Below, piece by piece: positions 8,734 to 15,761 of a stretch of DNA of 64,000 nucleotides. Made by a program: the position numbers and the translations under genes. The first letter of the stretch is position 1. Each line of letters starts with the position of its first letter. This DNA is from Desulfobacter postgatei 2ac9 (GTDB lineage: Bacteria; Desulfobacterota; Desulfobacteria; Desulfobacterales; Desulfobacteraceae). The stretch spans positions 78,549-142,548 of the forward strand of contig NZ_CM001488.1 of the NCBI RefSeq assembly GCF_000233695.2, in the 5' to 3' direction. A model generated the notes under the pieces. That model searched no databases and was not told where the DNA came from. It was given only the letters and a program-made list of their open reading frames with translations.

Positions 8734-8734
8734 T

Positions 8735-9067
8735 TTAGACCCTTGTGAATGCTGCGGGAATAAGATTAAGGGTTAAACGGATCAGGCAGGCAGCGGCCAA
8801 CATGCTAAGACATTGAGCGATATTCAATTTATAAAGAATGTATAAAATTTGATCAGGTAAAATATTCCAATCACCAAATGAACTAAGGGCGGTCACCTGG
8901 GCAAAATCAATAGCGGAAATGATTGATTCAATAATAGAAAAGAATACATCCAAAAACAGATAAAAAATTTCTGACAGCAGGTATAAAATACCGTCAAGAA
9001 CCCAATTGAAAAAACCGATTAGCATTTCCCAAAACTTGGAACAGAAATCTATTATCTTATTAATCAT
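8735..9067 (-). CDS. pVI-like minor coat protein (DUF2523 type)
   Basis: 110 residues, strongly hydrophobic with about three membrane helices. The final one has the ACLIRLTLNLIPAAF pattern common in DUF2523 inovirus proteins that precede Zot. It lies between the pIII-like and Zot genes with 1-2 bp spacing, the conserved inovirus order III-VI-I. In the virion, pVI anchors pIII at the terminal cap. Confidence 0.8.
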   Translation of the reverse strand: MINKIIDFCSKFWEMLIGFFNWVLDGILYLLSEIFYLFLDVFFSIIESIISAIDFAQVTALSSFGDWNILPDQILYILYKLNIAQCLSMLAAACLIRLTLNLIPAAFTRV

Positions 9068-9068
9068 G

Positions 9069-10439
9069 TTACCCCTTTTTCAGCACCAAAATTTTAAAAC
9101 ATGAAAAGCTTGTCAATAGGAGAAGAACTGTGCGTAAGATATCCCAAATATTATCATAATCTGAATAGTCTATAGTCGCAGTTTGATCAGTCGAAGAGCC
9201 CCATTTACCAATATTAACGGTTTGGATGGAAGAACCGGAACCGGATGGACCAGCAAAAATGCCAAAGGGAAGACTAAAAAGGTCTGATCCTTTTAAAGTG
9301 GTTATAAAAGAATCAAACCTGCCAGAATACTTGGTATTGATTGAAGTTAAGGTTTCTGTTCTATCAAGAGCAGAAATATTATCTGTACTTGTCGTATCTA
9401 TTGTTTGAGAAGAATCTATCAAATTATCTTTGACAGATTGACCGATATCTTCAGCCGTGGGAAAAGAATCCTGCACACCGTCAGAGAAATTGCCGGAACC
9501 AGAACCAATTTTAGAATTTACAATTGCCAGTAAATCATTCGTAATACCGAGAGAATCAGAAATACGTTTTAAGTTCTGGTTTGACGCATCGGTATTACCT
9601 ACAATTTTTCCGAAAGAATCACTATCACTATCACCTGTGCTTCTACCTTGAGAATCAGATGTACCTGAACCAGAGACAGAAGGTGTAGTAGGCGTTTGAG
9701 CTGTAACATTTCGTTCTGCATCAGTAATTAAACCAACAGCATCAGTGGATGTTAGAGGAGTGTTAGCAGTACCTGAAGGCATATTTTCTGTGGTTGTAGT
9801 AGTACCGCCACCACCGGGAATTAAATCAGTAGAATCTTGCCAAATCTGACTATTAACATATTGAGGTGAATAAGTTCCAGAAGAAACACCGGCATTTAGT
9901 TCAGATATAGTAAAATCAGACATAAGGACATAATCACCTTTAGAGGTGACGATGGCGGTTCCGACAATATTTCCTTGTGAATCAACCCAACGGGATATAA
10001 TACGAAATTGATAGGGAAGAGGATCATCGGGATAAGCATCATATTCATCTGGTATGCCATCATCATCAGAGTCAGAGTCAGGAATAAAAAAATCAGGGTC
10101 AGAACCGGAAGGAGAGCAAGACAATATAACAGAATAGGCATTAAACGGATACCAATGCTGTTCAGGACCTGATGCAGCAACATACCAAGCCCACCCATAA
10201 ACGACAGAAGCACCTGAAGATTTATTTAAAGCATAACAAGCCCCCGTCGGAGATGCAGCGCGACAAGCAGCTACCGCAGAAACAGAATTGTCGTAAGCCC
10301 CTTCTACTAAAATATCAGAAGGTAAGGCGTCAAAAAAAGAACCACAATCTGTTTCAGCGTGGACAGACTGCAAACCGAAACAAACAGAAAAATTAAACAC
10401 AAAACTAAAAAAAATTACTTTAATTGCACCATCAATCAT
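9069..10439 (-). CDS. pIII-like adsorption/attachment protein with TSP3-type repeat
   Basis: 456 residues from the ATG at 10439, which overlaps the upstream 33-residue gene; the in-frame start at 10451 lies inside that gene. The signal peptide ends near SVHA. A Cys-containing N-terminal domain follows, then an acidic calcium-binding type thrombospondin-3-like run (DSDSDDDGIPDEYDAYPDDP, about residue 123). Next come Ser/Thr/Gly-rich linkers (residues 200-340), and a C-terminal hydrophobic helix and basic end (LVLKKG) anchor it before virion release. Receptor-binding function follows from position and layout; the binding domains themselves are not recognisable. Confidence 0.8.
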   Translation of the reverse strand: MIDGAIKVIFFSFVFNFSVCFGLQSVHAETDCGSFFDALPSDILVEGAYDNSVSAVAACRAASPTGACYALNKSSGASVVYGWAWYVAASGPEQHWYPFNAYSVILSCSPSGSDPDFFIPDSDSDDDGIPDEYDAYPDDPLPYQFRIISRWVDSQGNIVGTAIVTSKGDYVLMSDFTISELNAGVSSGTYSPQYVNSQIWQDSTDLIPGGGGTTTTTENMPSGTANTPLTSTDAVGLITDAERNVTAQTPTTPSVSGSGTSDSQGRSTGDSDSDSFGKIVGNTDASNQNLKRISDSLGITNDLLAIVNSKIGSGSGNFSDGVQDSFPTAEDIGQSVKDNLIDSSQTIDTTSTDNISALDRTETLTSINTKYSGRFDSFITTLKGSDLFSLPFGIFAGPSGSGSSIQTVNIGKWGSSTDQTATIDYSDYDNIWDILRTVLLLLTSFSCFKILVLKKG

Positions 10440-10533
10440 TAGAAAATCCACTTAGGTACAGCGCCACGAATGAAGAAATGGTCACTGTACCAAAGATAAA
10501 ATTAATAATTATTAAAGGGTTGCCGTCGATCAT
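10432..10533 (-). CDS. 33-residue pVII/pIX-like minor coat protein
   Basis: Short gene (MIDGNPLIIINFIFGTVTIS...) with one hydrophobic helix and 33 residues, the same size class as Ff pVII (33 aa) and pIX (32 aa). It starts 3 nt after the ssDNA-binding gene stop. Its stop codon lies inside the ATGATTGA start region of the pIII-like gene, so it is coupled at both ends. These caps start assembly at the packaging-signal end of the virion. Confidence 0.7.
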   Translation of the reverse strand: MIDGNPLIIINFIFGTVTISSFVALYLSGFSND

Positions 10534-10536
10534 AAA

Positions 10537-10821
10537 TCAGTTGCTTTCCTGCCAGTAAACACGCCCATTAAATTCCTGGAACGTGATGGAATTGGAGTAG
10601 GGTGTCATCTCCAATGAATCATCATAGATTTCCTTGGCAACCCTGATTTTGAGAAATTTCTCAAGGCCTTTGACGGCAACAGACAAGTGATAGGTTTCGT
10701 CTCCCTTGGAAGTGGTGCCGGCGATCTTTTCCATAATCAAACCTTTAACGGATAGGCCCATGGGGATACCCTTCATAGGAAGCACTTTTTTTTCTTCTGA
10801 CTTTTCTGCAACTAAAGACAT
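10537..10821 (-). CDS. ssDNA-binding (pV-like) protein
   Basis: 94 residues from ATG 10821, chosen because AAAGGAG lies about 11 nt upstream; a longer start at 10845 lies in the end of rep. The beta-rich small protein (GLSVKGLIMEKIAGTTSKGD... LSVAVKGLEKFLKIRV) has the size and position of gene V proteins, which coat plus-strand DNA and switch replication to ssDNA. Assignment relies mostly on synteny between Rep and coat genes. Confidence 0.65.
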   Translation of the reverse strand: MSLVAEKSEEKKVLPMKGIPMGLSVKGLIMEKIAGTTSKGDETYHLSVAVKGLEKFLKIRVAKEIYDDSLEMTPYSNSITFQEFNGRVYWQESN

Positions 10822-10837
10822 AATTTTAATTTCTCCT

Positions 10838-12133
10838 TTACACATAAGTTTTTGATAAATTTAAATTGTTACGGTTAAAAACGATTTCCATTTTTTCATA
10901 AAGTTCATCTGTGTGAAGTTCAATACGATTTCGCAATTCACGCCAAACGATAGTTGACGCATCTATGGCGACATCTTTAAAATCATCCATGCTTTCAATT
11001 GTAGCGGCTACAGCAGAAGTCAGGCAGCCAATCCCTTGATCAATTAAAGCTTTGACATTGATATATTGATTCTTTTCACGATGCCGCCAGAGATTAGAAT
11101 TTTCTGCATTAAAATCAACCAACTGTACAAGCTTCCAAAACGGAGAGATAACAGCATCCCGGGACTGATTATTATTTGACCTATCAACCTCGGTTTCACA
11201 ATGTTTGGCCCAAGATTTGGAAGAATACCCCCAAAGGCCATTTAAAACGCCCTGGAGATCATCCACAGTATCAATTTGATACAAATCATCAGTTTTAAAT
11301 TCCTTCAACGCTTCACGCCGAAACTGAAATTCTACACGAACGACGGGTGTTTTTTTATCATCAGACACTAAACCCCATTGCCGATTGAAAAAATCCGTCT
11401 TGGCCGTTGCCTGCTTAACGTTCAGTTCTTTTCGCTTATCGTAAATCCGACACATCAAAGCACCTTTGCCTATTGAGATACCGGATACCGACCTACCGAC
11501 GTAATGAACATGGGCATCAATGGCCCTGGTGATCCATTTTTCAATATTGTGCAAATCCAAATCTCGAAAATTGATATTCACAAAGTCTGTGGATAAATCC
11601 ACACGGGTAACATGATGTTTTTTAATAGAGATATCGCAGGATTTTAAAAACTTTTTGATATCTTCAAAAACACTGAAAGCTCCGGGATGGTGTGAAGACA
11701 TTGACCCAATTTCAATGAGGCAGGTGGGGAAATCCCCATGCACAGACCTTTTATTGAAATAGATATGAGTATCGGCCATTGATATATGATAAGTAAAAAA
11801 ACGACGCCCGGACCGGTGCACATTCCATTGAGGTGAAAAATAAGTAAAGGGTATGCACTCTTTTTCAAATTCTCTGGCAACTTCACGGGACTTTTCAATT
11901 TCTTCTAAAAGATTTGATCCAGAAAGATCGGCATAAACTGAAAGATGCAAGGTATCAATGTTAGAATAGACAGTCTTTAAACTGACTAATTGGGGGGTAC
12001 ATGTTATAAGGGCCTGTACCCCCTCACTGGAAAGCACCTGCGCTTCGCGCATGGGCTTTCCAGTGAGGGGACCCCCGAGGGGACTTCCATCAATTGATTG
12101 ACAATTTTTATTCAAATCTTTAGAATTAGACAT
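10838..12133 (-). CDS. Rolling-circle replication initiation protein (Rep_trans/RstA-like)
   Basis: 431 residues. Nicks the phage plus-strand origin to start rolling-circle replication. Recognisable blocks are NIDTLHLSVY, HVTRVDLSTDFV, ALMCRIYDKRKEL and VVRVEFQFRREAL, the pattern of the phage/pT181 Rep_trans fold. A Shine-Dalgarno AGGAAA precedes ATG 12133. The first ~45 codons are Gly/Pro-rich and contain a 16-bp perfect hairpin (12020-12070), so translation could also begin further in, and this part may exist for the DNA structure it carries. Confidence 0.85.
   Translation of the reverse strand: MSNSKDLNKNCQSIDGSPLGGPLTGKPMREAQVLSSEGVQALITCTPQLVSLKTVYSNIDTLHLSVYADLSGSNLLEEIEKSREVAREFEKECIPFTYFSPQWNVHRSGRRFFTYHISMADTHIYFNKRSVHGDFPTCLIEIGSMSSHHPGAFSVFEDIKKFLKSCDISIKKHHVTRVDLSTDFVNINFRDLDLHNIEKWITRAIDAHVHYVGRSVSGISIGKGALMCRIYDKRKELNVKQATAKTDFFNRQWGLVSDDKKTPVVRVEFQFRREALKEFKTDDLYQIDTVDDLQGVLNGLWGYSSKSWAKHCETEVDRSNNNQSRDAVISPFWKLVQLVDFNAENSNLWRHREKNQYINVKALIDQGIGCLTSAVAATIESMDDFKDVAIDASTIVWRELRNRIELHTDELYEKMEIVFNRNNLNLSKTYV
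12020..12070. other. Large perfect hairpin in the 5' end of rep: candidate replication origin
   Basis: Arms CCCCTCACTGGAAAGC (12020-12035) and GCTTTCCAGTGAGGGG (12055-12070) pair perfectly over 16 bp, with a 19-nt loop that holds a smaller GCG/CGC stem-loop. G/C runs (GGGGACCCCC) follow directly. In pT181-type replicons the double-strand origin lies inside the rep coding region, so this is the best candidate for the phage nick site or packaging hairpin. Confidence 0.6.
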
Positions 12134-12156
12134 GTAAAGTTTCCTGGTAAGGGGTT

Positions 12157-12315
12157 TTACAGCTCGGAAAGGTCAATAGCGTCAACTATTGGCCTTTCAC
12201 TTTCATAATCAAAGCCATCATGAAATTCATGCTCCCCGAAGGGATCAGAATAATAGCTATCCGGGTGTTCCTCTTTGCAAACACAGGGATATTCTCCGCA
12301 GTCTGGGCAATACAT
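12157..12315 (-). CDS. 52-residue Cys/acidic small protein
   Basis: Begins MYCPDCGEYPCVCKEEHPDS with C-x-x-C and C-x-C pairs, a likely zinc-binding knuckle, followed by an Asp/Glu-rich tail ending DLSEL. Its ATG follows the upstream gene's TAA by one nucleotide (TAA-A-ATG), so translation is coupled. It sits at the head of the replication operon. No known family recognised; a small regulator or replication accessory is possible. Confidence 0.6.
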   Translation of the reverse strand: MYCPDCGEYPCVCKEEHPDSYYSDPFGEHEFHDGFDYESERPIVDAIDLSEL

Positions 12316-12316
12316 T

Positions 12317-12502
12317 TTAAACCGCCTCAAAATGAAATGATTCGTCTATACGTTTTTCAAGGATAGGTAACAGCGCTTCTTTGATAGCTGCCTTCATTTC
12401 TTCATCGAGTTCGAGTTCTCCGTATGATGTATTAAGAGAATGGACAGAAGGAAGTTGCTTTGCTTTGGCATATGAAAAACAATAGGATGATATCTCGGGC
12501 AT
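12317..12502 (-). CDS. 61-residue protein of unknown function
   Basis: Start taken at ATG 12502 with AAAGGAT about 8 nt upstream; the longer in-frame start at 12532 overlaps the HTH gene. The translation is mixed, ending in an amphipathic helical stretch (ELDEEMKAAIKEALLPILEKRI). It is coupled to the HTH gene upstream and the 52-residue gene downstream. No family recognised. Confidence 0.55.
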   Translation of the reverse strand: MPEISSYCFSYAKAKQLPSVHSLNTSYGELELDEEMKAAIKEALLPILEKRIDESFHFEAV

Positions 12503-12507
12503 GTGTT

Positions 12508-12762
12508 TTATCCTTTCTTTATTTTTTTGCACTTTATTTGAGCGAATGCTCGTTTAATGTCATCAGGGGTTGCGTTCTTCCACTGATGGATTGTGCGGTC
12601 TGGGAATAGTTCGGCCAGGCGTTCGGCAAGCGGCCAGGAAACCTGGCGTTTACCTGTCAACAATTTATTGACATATGTTTTGTCAACTCTGCCAATTGCA
12701 ACCGCTATGTCATTTTGTGTCATCATACTTGTCATCTTTATACAAATAATGGCAAGAGTCAA
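12508..12762 (-). CDS. Small XRE/Cro-like HTH regulator
   Basis: Up to 84 residues. The core MTQNDIAVAIGRVDKTYVNK-LLTGKRQVSWPLAERLAELF is a lambda Cro/C1-type helix-turn-helix, with the Lys-rich end KCKKIKKG. Several in-frame ATG codons (12762, 12735, 12726, 12723) exist. The ones nearer the HTH core are plausible because the operator-like palindrome lies just upstream of 12762. It is the first gene of the leftward replication/morphogenesis operon, divergent from another HTH gene, and so probably acts as the Cro-like side of the lysogeny switch. Confidence 0.75.
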   Translation of the reverse strand: MTLAIICIKMTSMMTQNDIAVAIGRVDKTYVNKLLTGKRQVSWPLAERLAELFPDRTIHQWKNATPDDIKRAFAQIKCKKIKKG

Positions 12763-12768
12763 GCAAAA

Positions 12769-12785
12769 AGTGACAAAATGTCACT
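12769..12785. promoter_or_regulatory. Perfect palindrome, candidate repressor operator
   Basis: AGTGACAAAATGTCACT: two 7-bp arms with a 3-bp centre, in the 100-bp gap between the divergent HTH genes. A binding site for one or both HTH proteins is the simplest reading. Confidence 0.65.
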
Positions 12786-12806
12786 ATAATAAATAACAAT
12801 CTGTCT

Positions 12807-12819
12807 TTATTGACAATAA
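12807..12819. promoter_or_regulatory. Second short palindrome between the divergent HTH genes
   Basis: TTATTGACAATAA, 6-bp arms around one central base, next to the rightward start region. It contains the core TTGACA that is also shared with a TGTCAA/TTGACA inverted pair at 12655-12673 inside the HTH gene. Possible second operator or -35 element. Confidence 0.45.
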
Positions 12820-12862
12820 TGTGAATTTAAAAGTTTACTGGTGGTGTGTTATGTTTATTTGT

Positions 12863-13372
12863 ATGGAAAATGAGCCTAAAATATTTGCCGCATGGCTGAA
12901 AAAATTTATAAAAGATGACAAGAAAATTACGGCCAAGGCGCTTGCAAAAAAAATTAACTGTGACCCAACAACTATATCATCATATATCCGTGGCAGGACT
13001 CAACCAGGATATGAAGTTCGAAAAGCTATCTTAGATATTACAAGTGTACCACACGAAAAAATGATGGCAGATGGTAGGGCTGCATTAGTGAAGCCAAATG
13101 ACCCTGCAATTGAAAAAAGATTATCCGAACTGGAAAAAAGGCTAAATCAAGGGAAAGAAACCCTGAGAACAGACATAGCCACAGAAAGACACCGGAAGGT
13201 TATAGATAAATTTAAAGACAAAGACTTAGCCTTAAAATTAAACGAAATATTATTAGAAATCGAACAAATGGATAATTCAGCTTTGAAAGAAGCAGAAACT
13301 GTCCTGTCTTTATTGAAGATTAAAATAGAACAGGAGTCCACAAAAAAGAGAACAGCCAACGGCGAAGACTAA
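12863..13372 (+). CDS. HTH repressor with C-terminal helical domain
   Basis: 169 residues from ATG 12863; an in-frame ATG at 12851 follows a weak GGTGG site and is an alternative. The N terminus carries a DNA-binding HTH (KALAKKINCDPTTISSYIRGRTQPG). The rest is a charged, coiled-coil-like region (EKRLSELEKRLNQGKE and KLNEILLEIEQMDNSALKEAE). Divergent from the Cro-like gene across palindromic sites, it is the likely lysogeny repressor. There is no LexA-type cleavage motif that I can see. Confidence 0.75.
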   Translation: MENEPKIFAAWLKKFIKDDKKITAKALAKKINCDPTTISSYIRGRTQPGYEVRKAILDITSVPHEKMMADGRAALVKPNDPAIEKRLSELEKRLNQGKETLRTDIATERHRKVIDKFKDKDLALKLNEILLEIEQMDNSALKEAETVLSLLKIKIEQESTKKRTANGED

Positions 13373-13443
13373 CGGCAGGATCATACCCTTTACCAGAAAG
13401 AAAGACCCAAAAGAATAAAATCGATCGAAATTGAAAGATAAAC

Positions 13444-14199
13444 ATGGATAGATCATTTAGAAACAAATATCCCGAATATAAAGAATACGACAAGAAAAAA
13501 AAATTCCCGACATGGATATTAATCATAGTTTGTTTGATTATTAGCGGCCTTCCCGGCTACCTATTATTAATACAAAACAAAACCACATTTAATAAGCTTT
13601 TCGGAAAAACTAAGACCACCACGCAGCCAACACCACAGGAAATCCTATTTTATCGGAAAACACCGAACATAATTAAAGCACCCAACATAACTAAAAAACC
13701 TCAAGATACGACTGAGAAAATATATTCCTGGACAGATGAAACCGGAATTAAGCATTTTTCAAATGTTCAACCTTCCCAAACTATCAAAAACTTAACAACA
13801 ACTAAAAACGTATCAAGCCGTGAAGATTCAATAATCATTAGAAATAACCAAATATTGATTCCCGTAACATTGAGTTATAACAAGAAAAAAACATCAACTT
13901 TCCTTGTCCTTGATACAGGAGCATCATTCACAACCATCCATGATGATTTTGCAATTTTTTTTGAACCAATCCAATACAGAGAAACAGTATCAACTGTTGC
14001 GGATGGAAGACAAGTAAACACAAAGACAACAACCTTTGATTATATTTCAGTCGGTCCCTATACCTATAAAAATATGCGTGTTGATATTATTCCATATGAA
14101 AAACAATCTAAAATAGATAACGGCCTTTTGGGTATGAATTTCTTAAAGCACTTCAAATACCAAATAGACTATAAGAAAAAAGTCATACGATGGCTATAG
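13444..14199 (+). CDS. Membrane-anchored retropepsin-like aspartic protease with DUF4124-like segment
   Basis: 251 residues. N-terminal cytoplasmic basic stretch, one transmembrane helix (WILIIVCLIISGLPGYLLLI, about residues 24-43), a DUF4124-like motif (IYSWTDETGIKHFSNVQP, residues 95-112), then a clan AA retropepsin-like domain with active-site LVLDTGASFTTIHDDF (about residue 158) and the family motif NGLLGMNFLKHF near the C terminus. The topology puts the protease in the periplasm. It lies in the rightward arm with the repressor, so it may be expressed in the lysogen. Substrate unknown. Confidence 0.85.
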   Translation: MDRSFRNKYPEYKEYDKKKKFPTWILIIVCLIISGLPGYLLLIQNKTTFNKLFGKTKTTTQPTPQEILFYRKTPNIIKAPNITKKPQDTTEKIYSWTDETGIKHFSNVQPSQTIKNLTTTKNVSSREDSIIIRNNQILIPVTLSYNKKKTSTFLVLDTGASFTTIHDDFAIFFEPIQYRETVSTVADGRQVNTKTTTFDYISVGPYTYKNMRVDIIPYEKQSKIDNGLLGMNFLKHFKYQIDYKKKVIRWL

Positions 14200-14224
14200 C
14201 CACTTAAACAAAGGAAAGGATAAA

Positions 14225-14485
14225 TTGGAAAACGGGATATTTGAACTTTTCAAAACAGGAATATTGTCAACCTTAATTATTGGAATTTCATTCATTAGTT
14301 TTAATATAGCAATATGGTTAATTCTGAGACCGGTGATATGCTGGTACTTCAAAATAAATGAAAAAATTGAACTGCTTTCAGAAATTCTCGACCTACTTGA
14401 AGAACAAAATATAAGTCAAAAACACACAATTAAAAATAAACCAGAAGATAACAGTCTTGGGCACCAATTTAAAAAATATAGGTAA
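14225..14485 (+). CDS. Small membrane protein with charged tail (86 aa)
   Basis: Start TTG 14225 with AAGGA about 8 nt upstream. One or two hydrophobic segments (ILSTLIIGISFISFNIAIWL, residues 13-32) precede a basic residue and then a Glu/Leu-rich helical stretch (KIELLSEILDLLEEQN). It follows the protease by 25 bp and is probably co-transcribed. No family recognised; cargo such as superinfection exclusion would be typical at this location but is not shown. Confidence 0.55.
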   Translation: MENGIFELFKTGILSTLIIGISFISFNIAIWLILRPVICWYFKINEKIELLSEILDLLEEQNISQKHTIKNKPEDNSLGHQFKKYR

Positions 14486-14850
14486 ACACGAAAAACTTAT
14501 GGCGGATAGCGCCGATCACCCAAACAGTTTAATGAATTCGACTGGAAAAATTTAAAAGCAGTCTGTAAGGAGAAAATAGGATAGCACCCAGGGAGAGCAG
14601 AGTATGGGAGCAGATTCGGATTGGGAAACAGCGCCGGCACGACTGGGGGCGGAAGAGATAGCCACCTGGAACAGCGCAATGGCCCAAGGCCCAAACTGCC
14701 CAGGTTATCCCCGTTGGTGTGTTGGGGATCTCCGATGGCCCTGCCGGGAGCTCGCTTGCGCGATGCCCAATAGAGTGAACAACCCAGGGTGGGACGGGTT
14801 CCGGTGGAAATATCCTACAGGAAACCGACAGGAGAACCCCGGCGGGGACT

Positions 14851-14881
14851 TGACCAACGGGAACCCGATAGGGATGATCCC
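14851..14881 (+). repeat. Module A copy 1
   Basis: 31-bp core identical to the copies at 15043, 15446 and 15582. It includes the short palindrome GGGATGATCCC. Confidence 0.85.
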
Positions 14882-14915
14882 GCCGAATAGCTACCAAAGG
14901 GGCACGACCAGGGGA

Positions 14916-14945
14916 AGTCGGTCAGAAGATGCCCGGCTGGTGATG
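14916..14945 (+). repeat. Module B copy 1
   Basis: 30-bp core shared with 14972 and 15511. It is followed by GGATCACC, which can pair with GGTGAT at the end of the core. Confidence 0.85.
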
Positions 14946-14971
14946 GCCGGAAAAGGATCACCGCCAGGGGA

Positions 14972-15001
14972 AGTCGGTCAGAAGATGCCCGGCTGGTGAT
15001 G
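14972..15001 (+). repeat. Module B copy 2
   Basis: Direct tandem copy 56 bp after copy 1. Confidence 0.85.
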
Positions 15002-15042
15002 ACTGGCAAGGGATCACCGCCAAGAGAACTCCGACGAGGAAA

Positions 15043-15073
15043 TGACCAACGGGAACCCGATAGGGATGATCCC
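15043..15073 (+). repeat. Module A copy 2
   Basis: Core identical to copy 1. It is followed by a degenerate A-like stretch (GGGAACCCGGTAGGGAT, 15103-15119). Confidence 0.85.
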
Positions 15074-15404
15074 GCCGAACAGCTCCCAAAGGGACCCGAC
15101 CAGGGAACCCGGTAGGGATATCTTGAAGACAGCAGCCAGAGGGGAACCGAAAAAGCACCCAGCAGGGAACGGCAGGACACACAGAAATGCAAAAGGTATT
15201 AAATATACATAGTGCTATATGTATTAAGCAATTAATATACCAATAACAAAAAACCTTGATATATCAATGAGTTATAGTTATGGCATAGATATTGCTTTGG
15301 CCACAAAAATATATAGAACACGATATAAAAAAGAACCCGAAGACGCCAACCAAAATTGATACAAGAAGGCCCAAGGAGCCTCGATGATACCGGTACCAGT
15401 AGGT

Positions 15405-15434
15405 GTGTCCTGGTAGCAAACACCAGGAGGACAC
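15405..15434. other. Hairpin at the start of the second repeat block
   Basis: GTGTCC-TGGT pairs with ACCA-GGACAC across a 7-nt loop, with a 3-nt bulge. It lies 11 bp before module A copy 3. Possibly part of a phage packaging or origin structure, or a terminator-like fold without a T tract. Confidence 0.5.
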
Positions 15435-15445
15435 AGACGGGAACT

Positions 15446-15476
15446 TGACCAACGGGAACCCGATAGGGATGATCCC
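15446..15476 (+). repeat. Module A copy 3
   Basis: Core identical to the others; the flank differs (GACGAACAGATCCC instead of GCCGAACAGCT). Confidence 0.85.
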
Positions 15477-15510
15477 GACGAACAGATCCCAAAGGGACCC
15501 GACCAGGGAA

Positions 15511-15540
15511 AGTCGGTCAGAAGATGCCCGGCTGGTGATG
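15511..15540 (+). repeat. Module B copy 3
   Basis: Core identical to copies 1 and 2. Confidence 0.85.
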
Positions 15541-15581
15541 ACTGGCAAAGGATCACCGCCAAGAGAACTCCGGCGAGGAAA

Positions 15582-15612
15582 TGACCAACGGGAACCCGAT
15601 AGGGATGATCCC
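15582..15612 (+). repeat. Module A copy 4
   Basis: Core identical to the others. The GC-rich block ends about 15 bp later and AT-rich phage sequence resumes up to attR. Confidence 0.85.
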
Positions 15613-15761
15613 GCCGAACAGCTACCAAATGTAAAATACAAATTTAAAATGGTTGCGGTTTTGGTTGCGGGTTTTATCCCAAAATAGACAAAAAAAGAAA
15701 GGATATGAGGACAGACATATTGAAACAAAAGGTTTTTAGGGCTTTTGCAGCAATAACAACG

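Larger units (their letters stand above)
14580..15630. repeat. GC-rich modular repeat array of unknown function
   Basis: Between the last cargo gene and attR the prophage switches from AT-rich to GC-rich sequence. Two modules recur. Module A (31 bp core beginning TGACCAACGGGAACCCGATA) is at 14851, 15043, 15446 and 15582. Module B (30 bp core beginning AGTCGGTCAGAAGATGCCCG) is at 14916, 14972 and 15511. The arrangement is A-B-B-A, an AT-rich gap (15185-15360), then A-B-A. The AB period is 136 bp in the second block. A contains GGGATGATCCC and B is followed by a GGTGAT...ATCACC stem. Open frames on either strand are not kept between copies, so it looks non-coding. Confidence 0.75.

Noticed and set aside
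14604-15192. Long open frames on both strands in the GC-rich repeat block
   Set aside because: Repeat copies fall in different frames, there are no ribosome sites, and composition alone explains the lack of stops.
14851-15612. CRISPR array
   Set aside because: Repeat spacing is irregular, spacers are themselves repeated, and no cas genes are present.
14580-15630. Diversity-generating retroelement or retron
   Set aside because: No reverse transcriptase in the window and no adenine-specific variation between copies.
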